Assembly: GCA_038224615.1 (NCBI GenBank)
Contig: JBBRFH010000027.1
Location: 1 to 19,434 of the forward strand
DNA length: 19,434 bases
DNA from: JBBRFH01 sp038224615
GTDB taxonomy: Bacteria > Planctomycetota > Phycisphaerae > Tepidisphaerales > Tepidisphaeraceae
Reading direction: 5' to 3'
Below are positions 14,365-19,434 of this stretch, piece by piece. Position 1 is the stretch's first letter. Each line of letters opens with the position of its first letter. The notes below the pieces were generated by a model. The model was not told the DNA's origin. It ran no database searches and saw only the letters and a program-made list of their open reading frames with translations. Made by a program: the position numbers and the translations under genes.

Positions 14365-14575
14365 TTAACAGGCCTTGATCGGCACCGACGCCACACGGAC
14401 GGCCATGCAGATTTGCTACAGCTTGCGCGTCGTCCGCGGACTGTGTTCCAAATCAACCCACAGGCAGTCCCACCCGATCGCCGCGGCAATCTCGGCCGCA
14501 CGCAGGCCGCAAACGTGAATCGTCAACGTGTATACCACGCCGCCGCGATCCGAAATTTCGCTTGCATCATGATCC
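14365..14575 (-). pseudogene. N-terminal remnant of an HpcH/HpaI-family aldolase
   Basis: Reading the - strand from about 14575, one frame gives DASEISDRGGVVYTLTIHVC, then AAEIAAAIGWDCLWVDLEHSP and, after a TAG at 14418-14416, QICMAVRVASVPIKAC. This matches the start of HpcH/HpaI (2-keto-3-deoxy acid) aldolases, with their (D/E)xEHSP motif. The TAG and a TAA at 14367-14365 break it, and the barrel C-terminal to this is lost. It sits directly before the clan GH-A gene. Such aldolases cleave deoxy-sugar acids such as those from fucose and rhamnose, which fits the fucosidase context. Confidence 0.6.
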
Positions 14576-14758
14576 GCTCATAGGACTTTGCGGTCAATCG
14601 TAGCAGTAAGAAGAAAATCCGACGGGTGTAGGGGATAGCCCCTGATCTGTGCTTGGGCTCGCCGCCGCCAACGACAAGCAATTGTGGATCGGTCTTATCG
14701 CCATCGGACGGAAATCACCCGCGGCGGTTCAGAACACGGGCAACTTCGGAACTTTGAT

Positions 14759-15781
14759 TCAAACCGAAACTGAAACCGCATTCCGCTCCGCCGCCTCCCG
14801 TAGAATTTTGGCGTGGACTTCAGGGATTTTTCCGCGGAGGTCAGGCCCGACATTCAGCAGCAGGTTGGCCTGTGTTCGATTCGCTCGCCAGCGCCAGGAC
14901 CGCACCGTTTCCGCAGACGGGTGGATGTAGCTTTTCCCCGGCACATAAAACCAGTCGGGGTTGAGCGACGTGGTGTATTCCAGAGGCAGGTAATGACTTT
15001 CGTGCATCGGGTCGACGTGAACCGGGTCCAGGATGGGCTCGCACAGCCGGTCGTCGTGTACAAAATCGTAGTGCTCGGACGACCGGAGGTCTGCCGGCCA
15101 GCTTTTGACCACGCCCGGGCGGTCGCTGCTGGAGTTGTTCAGCACCAGGCAGTTGGGCTGCAGCGCGTGGATGTGGTGGTACATCTCCCGCCACCTCCAG
15201 CGCGAGCCACCCAATACGTCGGCGTTTTGCGTGCGCCGCCAGTCCGGGTTCCATGGCCAATTGCGCGTCGGGTGGTCTTTATCCCACCCGCCGTCGAACC
15301 ACAGTTCGAGGATCGGGCCGTACTCGGTCAGGAGTTCTTCGAGCTGGGCGAACATGTAGTCGGCGTATCGCGTGTCGTCGTCGTAGTAGGCACAGTTGAG
15401 ATCCCAGAGCGAGTAATAAAGGCCCGGAGTGATCCCCTCCTTGCGACAGGATTCGACGAACTGCCCGACCACGTCAGGCCGACCCGGAGATTGCCGAACG
15501 CAATACTCCGTCTGCCGCGTCGGCCAGAGGCAGAAGCCATCGTGGTGCTTGGTCGTCAGCACAGCGTAGCGCATTCCCGCGTCGCGCGCGACGCGCGCCC
15601 ACTGGTCGGTGTCCAGGTCGGTCGGCGCGAAGCGATCAGCGGGGAAACGGCCATCGCCCCATGCCATCCCCGCGAACGTATTCGGCCCGAAATGAACGAA
15701 CATTCCGTAGCCCAGGTCCATCCAATCCTGCTGAGCGGCCGACGGATGGGCAGTGGGCACAGGGAAATGAATGGGTTGCAA
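14759..15781 (-). CDS. Alpha-L-fucosidase, GH29
   Basis: A 340-residue retaining fucosidase that removes terminal alpha-L-fucose. Motifs: LGYGMFVHFGPNTFAGMAWG (23-42), TTKHHDGFCLWPT (76-88), GLYYSLWDLN (120-129), ILELWFDGGWD with nucleophile Asp163, and LLLNVGPDLRGKIP near the C-terminus. It lacks the C-terminal beta-sandwich of longer GH29 enzymes and has no signal peptide, so it appears cytoplasmic. The start is unclear: the frame opens with TTG at 15781 and an in-frame TAG lies 12 bases further upstream; GTG at codon 8 is another choice. The preceding regulator frame overlaps this gene by 226 bases, so translation may be coupled, or the regulator's stop may have been lost. Confidence 0.93.
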   Translation of the reverse strand: MQPIHFPVPTAHPSAAQQDWMDLGYGMFVHFGPNTFAGMAWGDGRFPADRFAPTDLDTDQWARVARDAGMRYAVLTTKHHDGFCLWPTRQTEYCVRQSPGRPDVVGQFVESCRKEGITPGLYYSLWDLNCAYYDDDTRYADYMFAQLEELLTEYGPILELWFDGGWDKDHPTRNWPWNPDWRRTQNADVLGGSRWRWREMYHHIHALQPNCLVLNNSSSDRPGVVKSWPADLRSSEHYDFVHDDRLCEPILDPVHVDPMHESHYLPLEYTTSLNPDWFYVPGKSYIHPSAETVRSWRWRANRTQANLLLNVGPDLRGKIPEVHAKILREAAERNAVSVSV

Positions 15782-16752
15782 AGCAGTACTCTAGCCGTAT
15801 CTCCTTCTATGACGTCACCGGACACAAAATGCACTTCCGCCGGACCCGTGTGTCCGTCAATTCGACGCAGCAGCAGATCGATCGCCCGTCGCGCCTGCTC
15901 TTCCCGTCGGCTGTCGAAAGTCGTTAGTTTCATCTGATCGACCCCCATCGCGCCGCAGCGGTGCGCGGAGAGGACGGCGATGTCTGCAGGAACCTTCAGC
16001 CCTGTTTCGACAATCGCCTGGCGGGTACCGATTGCCGGGTAATCGTGACAGCAGACAATGGCCCGCGGACAAAGCCCGCCTTTCAGCAGTTTAGCGACGA
16101 AAAGTCGGGTGTCGATTACCGGGTCCGGCGGGTTCATGTATCCGTGCGGAGTCTGGACGTGGAACACCCGATCGTTCGTCAGCTCAACCCCACCTGCGTG
16201 CAACTCCGAACGAAGCCCGTCGAGCATCGTCGCACGAAATTCATCGTCCACCGGATCTTCGATCAACGCCGCCACATCAGTGTAACCACGCTGCAGCGTG
16301 TACAGCGCGATTTTTCGACCGGCGTCGAAACCACTTACGAACACGCGATCCAGCGCCATCGCCGGCAGCGGCGTGCCGATCAGGACGGTGGGGATGCCCC
16401 AGCGGACCAGTTGCGTGTCGTCCAGCCGAACGACGTCGCGAGGCACCGAGTGCAGGATCACACCCGCGGGCATGATTTCCGCCATGCGGTTTAGCGTGTC
16501 GTGATAGCGCTCGAGGTCGGCGTGGGTGGAGTATGTCGCAAGGGTAAACCCTTTTTCGTCCAGCGAACGGGTCATCCCGCGCAGATAAACGTCGGTGTCT
16601 TCCCCGAGGGACGGCGTGACAAACGCGATCTGCCGGCTCGCCACCCGGGGTGCCTGCGTCACGTCGTCCGATACAAAATACCCCCGCTGCGGATGACTAT
16701 ATAGAACCTGTCGCTCCCGAAGCAGATTCAAGCCTTTGACCACCGTCGCCAT
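15556..16752 (-). CDS. GntR/LacI-type sugar regulator with truncated DNA-binding domain
   Basis: The first 30 residues, MATVVKGLNLLRERQVLYSH then PQRGYFV, are only the recognition helix and wing of a GntR-type winged helix; the helix before them is missing and an in-frame TAG lies eight codons upstream of the ATG. Residues 41-320 form a periplasmic-binding-protein-like sugar sensor as in LacI/GalR proteins (IAFVTPSLG, GVILHS, AIVCCHDYPAIG, DIAVLSAHR, TTFDSRREEQARRAIDLLL). The native end should be near residue 322 (EVHFVSGDVIEG), but the frame continues 74 residues through the GH29 gene in another frame. Family members usually control the adjacent sugar genes; with half the DNA-binding domain gone this one is probably non-functional or altered. 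Confidence 0.75.
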   Translation of the reverse strand: MATVVKGLNLLRERQVLYSHPQRGYFVSDDVTQAPRVASRQIAFVTPSLGEDTDVYLRGMTRSLDEKGFTLATYSTHADLERYHDTLNRMAEIMPAGVILHSVPRDVVRLDDTQLVRWGIPTVLIGTPLPAMALDRVFVSGFDAGRKIALYTLQRGYTDVAALIEDPVDDEFRATMLDGLRSELHAGGVELTNDRVFHVQTPHGYMNPPDPVIDTRLFVAKLLKGGLCPRAIVCCHDYPAIGTRQAIVETGLKVPADIAVLSAHRCGAMGVDQMKLTTFDSRREEQARRAIDLLLRRIDGHTGPAEVHFVSGDVIEGDTARVLLCNPFISLCPLPIRRPLSRIGWTWATECSFISGRIRSRGWHGAMAVSPLIASRRPTWTPTSGRASRATRECATLC

Positions 16753-16805
16753 GCTCAGCGTACAAGCAGATCCCTAAATCGAGGCTTCTGAAGTCGAATA
16801 AGCCA

Positions 16806-16985
16806 TGGTTCGTTGACGGCTATTGCCAGGCACCGGCATCGGTCGGGTATAACATGCAACGATCCAACTCAAACGCGATGCCCGGTCCATGGCCGACCAA
16901 GGCGGGTAATGTCGGCAAACTTGCCGGGCACCCCGGTCGTCAGGCCAACTATTTGTATGGCGACGGGCATGTGGCAGCGTTCTAG
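16806..16985 (+). pseudogene. C-terminal tail of an H-X9-DG pseudopilin
   Basis: One + strand frame reads WFVDGYCQAPASVGYNMQRS and ends HPGRQANYLYGDGHVAAF, with the stop at 16983-16985. The closing H-x9-DGHV pattern is the tail of the type II pseudopilin-like proteins that are greatly expanded in planctomycetes. The N-terminal methylation helix is missing. The fragment begins where the opposite-strand regulator lost its N-terminus, so one rearrangement probably cut both. Confidence 0.6.
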
Positions 16986-17033
16986 CGCTTCCCGCTTCGA
17001 CCTGGCAGGGAAATCAACACGTGCGTTGTAGCA

Positions 17034-17047
17034 GCGGCTTCAGCCGC
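17034..17047. repeat. GCGGCTTCAGCCGC palindrome
   Basis: A perfect 6-bp stem with a 2-base loop, inside the longer stretch GTTGTAGCAGCGGCTTCAGC then CGCCCG. This looks like a dispersed intergenic palindrome of the same kind as, but a different sequence from, the GTGGGCA repeat. It lies between the pseudopilin tail and the GH101-like pseudogene; the surrounding 16986-17154 shows no gene. Confidence 0.5.
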
Positions 17048-17154
17048 CCGTACAGAGTGCAATGCGTACACATGCGATCGGCATGGACGGGCCTGCCCAA
17101 TCATTCCTCTGAAGTCCGCCGCTTCTATTATCCTTCTTCGTTCCAAAAGATCCC

Positions 17155-18147
17155 ATGATTAGATCAATCGTTCTTCATCGCCAACTTTTGACCCTTTGTG
17201 CGCTGGCGACCGTGTTGCTGGTGGCCGAGGTATCCATGGCAAAAATGCCCGGATCGACGGTTCCCGAAGGCTTCGCCGTCAACATCAAGCGCGCAGTGAT
17301 GTTGAAGTCAAATGAGAGAGATCATGGACCAGCCCGCCGTACAACGAAAAATTCAGTACCATCACGAGTACCACCAGTGCCTGGTTTACAAGACGTTTAA
17401 CGCCAGCAAACCCTCGTCCAACCACGGGGGGAAAGACTGGCTTAACTTCCAGCAGACGCTGGACGTGATTGAACGAACCGCCAAGCTGATGCGCGGTGTG
17501 AAGCAGATCGTCTACCTCACCGGTTGGCAGTACGGCGGGCACGACTCGAAATGGCCGGCGTGGTTCGAGGGCAACGCCCGGCTGGCCCGGCCGAACGAAC
17601 AGCCGCTGGACAGCATCCGCTGGCTGATGCGCGAAGCGCGCGAGCGGTGCAACACGGTCGTCAGCCTGCACCTGAACATGTGCGACGCGTACGTCAACAG
17701 CCCGCTGTGGCAGACGTACCTGCAGCGCGACGTCATCGAGCGCAACGCCGACGGCACGCTCAACATGGGCAGCATGTGGGACGGCGAGCAATCGTACCGC
17801 GTCAGCAAAACCCGCGAATGGCGCGAAGGTCTCGGCCAACAGCGGATCGACCGAATCCTCGACCTCCTTGCGCTCAAAGAGCTCGGTACGGTTCACATCG
17901 ACGTCTTTTACCCCCGCCACTCCAAGGGACACGGCATTACTCAGGCCGAAGACATCGCCACGATCGTCGAGATCATCAAGTACTGGCACGCCCGCGGCGT
18001 CGACGTCACCAAGGAGTGGTTCGATCACGAATTCGCCGGGCTGATCCCGATGGTCTGGCATTACAACCTCGACGAAGCCGACCGCATCACCTACCCCGCC
18101 AGCATTTGCTGTGGCGGCGGATCGGCATGGAACAGGCGGCTCCATCT
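17155..18147 (+). pseudogene. GH101-like secreted glycosidase, frameshifted and truncated
   Basis: The first frame (from ATG 17155) gives a signal peptide MIRSIVLHRQLLTLCALATV...SMA and EGFAVNIKRAVMLKSNER. The protein then continues in the +1 frame from 17312 as REIMDQPAVQRKIQYHH, VYLTGWQYGGHDSKWP, VSLHLNMCDAYVNSPLW, GTVHIDVFYP and GVDVTKEWFDHEF. This order resembles the catalytic domain of GH101 endo-alpha-N-acetylgalactosaminidases; Asp in HIDVF and Glu in VTKEWF would be nucleophile and acid/base. The frame change lies at GAGAGAGA (17314-17321), where one extra GA would restore reading. The protein stops matching near 18147, where an ISNCY-type transposase fragment begins. Related uncharacterised families with the same fold cannot be excluded. 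Confidence 0.7.
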
Positions 18148-18568
18148 GACCGAACCGCGCCTCACGCTGGCGACGACGACGCGAACGACGCCCCCGACGA
18201 CAACGCTCGTGCAGACCCGCTTCGATCAGCCACCGGCGAACCGTGTCGTGGCTCGCCCAGATCCCGTGATCCGCCGACAGCTTCTACGACAAATGCGTCG
18301 GACCCAGGTCCCAGTAACGATCACGACGAAACGCCACCGCGCGGGCCTTCTCCGACGCATCCCACCTCCGCTTCGACGCCTTCCCACGCGAAGCATGCAC
18401 CAGCCCAGCGTCCCCGCCATCACGCCAGCGGACAAACTGCCGATGCACCTGCCGAAGCGATAACCCCAGCAACTCCGCCGCCTCCGCACGCGACAATTCT
18501 CACGCCTTCACACGACCGAACACCAGCAACCGTTCACGCTCTTTGCGATTCATCGTCAACTGCTCCAT
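18148..18568 (-). pseudogene. ISNCY-type transposase N-terminal fragment with two nonsense codons
   Basis: From ATG 18568 the frame reads MEQLTMNRKERERLLVFGRV then KA-stop-ELSRAEAAELLGLSLRQVHRQF, GDAGLVHASRGKASKRRWD, RDRYWDLGPTHLS-stop-KLSADHGIWASHDTVRRWL. This is the tandem helix-turn-helix start of ISNCY-type transposases. The stops at 18502-18500 (TGA for Gly) and 18286-18284 (TAG for Glu) are each one base from sense. The protein ends near FGQM, just before the catalytic domain, where the GH101-like sequence takes over. Confidence 0.75.
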
Positions 18569-18591
18569 ACCGGCCATTTACCCGGATTCCG

Positions 18592-18637
18592 CAGGTGACA
18601 CTTTCATTGCGTCGGAACAGGTGACACTTTCACTGCG
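18592..18637. repeat. Tandem 26-bp repeat at the IS end
   Basis: CAGGTGACACTTTCA occurs at 18592-18606 and again at 18618-18632, followed by TTGCGT and CTGCGT. It is probably the terminal, transposase-binding part of the ISNCY-type element. Confidence 0.7.
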
Positions 18638-18976
18638 TTACAACAGGCCGTCATCACCGAGATGCTGCTGCAGAGCCAAGGTGGTATGATTCGCCTGTTC
18701 CCGTGCTGGCCGCGCGACAAGTCGGCGTCGTTCCGCAAGCTCGGCGCGCGCGGCGGCTTTGTTGTGTCGTCGCAATGGTTGGGCGAGGCCGGGTTGGGAA
18801 CCACCACCATTGCCAGCCGAGCCGGTGGTCGGTGCCGGCTGCGATGGAATGACGTGGCACTTCCGGTCGTGCGATCTGACGACGCCACCGTGAGCGTCCA
18901 TCGCGATGGCCGGGACGTTTGGTTTGAGACCGTCGGCGGAACTGAATACGTCGTTACGCCACAATCCACCGTTTAA
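18638..18976 (+). pseudogene. C-terminal remnant of a GH95-like alpha-L-fucosidase
   Basis: Directly behind the IS end the frame reads LQQAVITEMLLQSQGGMIRL and FPCWPRDKSASFRKLGARGG, then a beta-rich end (IASRAGGRCRLRWNDVALPV) with the stop at 18974-18976. The EMLLQS-x-GxIxLxPxWP block is typical of the last helices of the GH95 barrel and its closing domain. At least 600 residues are missing on the 5' side. A frame of 104 residues from ATG 18662 may be annotated as a gene, but it holds no catalytic residues. Confidence 0.65.
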
Positions 18977-19033
18977 GCGTGTGTTTGAGCGCAAATCAAG
19001 CCGTCGCAGAATTGGCATAGGTAGTCTGGCGTT

Positions 19034-19434
19034 ATGTCGAACTCATCAAACACAACCAGTCCCGTTGATCGCCATGTGGCCGCTTATTATTTTCCGGGCT
19101 ACCACGCCGACGCGCGCAACAGCCGGTGGCACGGGAACGGCTGGACCGAATGGGATCTGGTTCGCGCCGCCACGCCGCGCTATCCCAGTCATCAGCAGCC
19201 GAAAGTTCCGGCGTGGGGATACTTCGACGAAGCCGACCCGCAATGGGCAAACCGCGAAATCTGCCTCGCCGCCGACCATGCCGTCACCTGCTTCATTTAC
19301 GACTGGTACTGGTATGGCAACATGCCCTTCCTGCATGATGGGCTGGAACAGGGCTTTCTCAAGGCACCGGATCGGAACCGTCTTAAGTTCGCGCTCATGT
19401 GGGCCAACCATGACTGGAACAACATGTTCCCCGC
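19034..19434 (+). CDS. GH99/WbsX-like glycosidase or glycan-processing protein, partial
   Basis: The frame starts at ATG 19034 and runs out of the window with 133 residues visible. AAYYFPGYH, WHGNGWTEWDLVRAATPRYP, AADHAVTCFIYDWYWYG, LEQGFLKAP and KFALMWANHDW are the opening blocks of the GH99-like domain called WbsX, found in glycan-cleaving enzymes and in polysaccharide-locus proteins. There is no signal peptide. The gene is the last of the carbohydrate region; its 3' end is not seen, so intactness cannot be judged. Confidence 0.85.
   Translation, partial: MSNSSNTTSPVDRHVAAYYFPGYHADARNSRWHGNGWTEWDLVRAATPRYPSHQQPKVPAWGYFDEADPQWANREICLAADHAVTCFIYDWYWYGNMPFLHDGLEQGFLKAPDRNRLKFALMWANHDWNNMFP

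Larger units (their letters stand above)
18148..18637 (-). mobile_element. Remnant of an ISNCY-type insertion sequence
   Basis: The outer end is marked by a tandem pair, CAGGTGACACTTTCATTGCG (from 18592) and CAGGTGACACTTTCACTGCG (from 18618), spaced 26 bases apart. The right border is taken at about 18637, because a GH95-like coding sequence resumes there. The left half of the element, with the catalytic domain, is missing. The element therefore bridges two unrelated glycosidase pseudogenes. Confidence 0.6.

Noticed and set aside
14316..14501. 62-residue N-terminal extension of the clan GH-A enzyme
   Set aside because: Its bases encode the aldolase remnant in another frame, and a ribosome-binding site supports the start at 14315.
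18148..18624. + strand continuation of the GH101-like frame and a parallel Pro/Thr/Arg-rich frame
   Set aside because: They are the antisense of the ISNCY transposase fragment, so their sequence is not a real C-terminal domain.

Overview
The window reads as a GC-rich bacterial chromosome, most likely a planctomycete of the Phycisphaerae type. This is inferred from the protein style, the tail of an H-X9-DG pseudopilin, the many glycoside hydrolases and the dispersed short palindromic repeats. No rRNA, tRNA or CRISPR array was seen.

Positions 1-7404 hold mostly housekeeping genes: trmB (+) between remnants of two transposases, a divergent pair (a membrane-anchored unknown on - and an HEIGH zinc-peptidase-like protein on +), endonuclease V (-), uvrA (-) and a secreted protein of unknown role (+). 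A 50-bp palindromic repeat lies in frame inside uvrA, and a half-copy of it lies between the converging metallopeptidase and endonuclease V genes.

Positions 7912-11229 (- strand) are the most interesting part. A promoter, a SAM-I riboswitch and an intrinsic terminator precede a threonine-synthase-like PLP enzyme. A secreted protein, a CysO/MoaD-like sulfur carrier ending in Gly-Gly, and a stand-alone NIL-domain protein follow. SAM control, a sulfur carrier, a NIL protein and a PLP enzyme whose family acts on O-phosphohomoserine together suggest homocysteine/methionine synthesis by a protein-thiocarboxylate route, not plain threonine synthesis. An O-methyltransferase gene lies just upstream on the same strand.

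Positions 12000-19434 are a decayed, rearranged carbohydrate-use region. Apparently intact genes are a clan GH-A glycosidase, a GH29 alpha-L-fucosidase and the start of a GH99/WbsX-like gene. Broken ones are a MoeA piece, an IS3-type orfA, an HpcH/HpaI aldolase start, a sugar-type regulator that lacks half its DNA-binding domain and runs into the fucosidase gene, a pseudopilin tail, a frameshifted GH101-like enzyme, an ISNCY-type transposase piece and the tail of a GH95-like fucosidase. The pieces abut each other, which points to repeated IS-driven deletion and fusion.

All family names come from reading motifs by eye; no database search was run.
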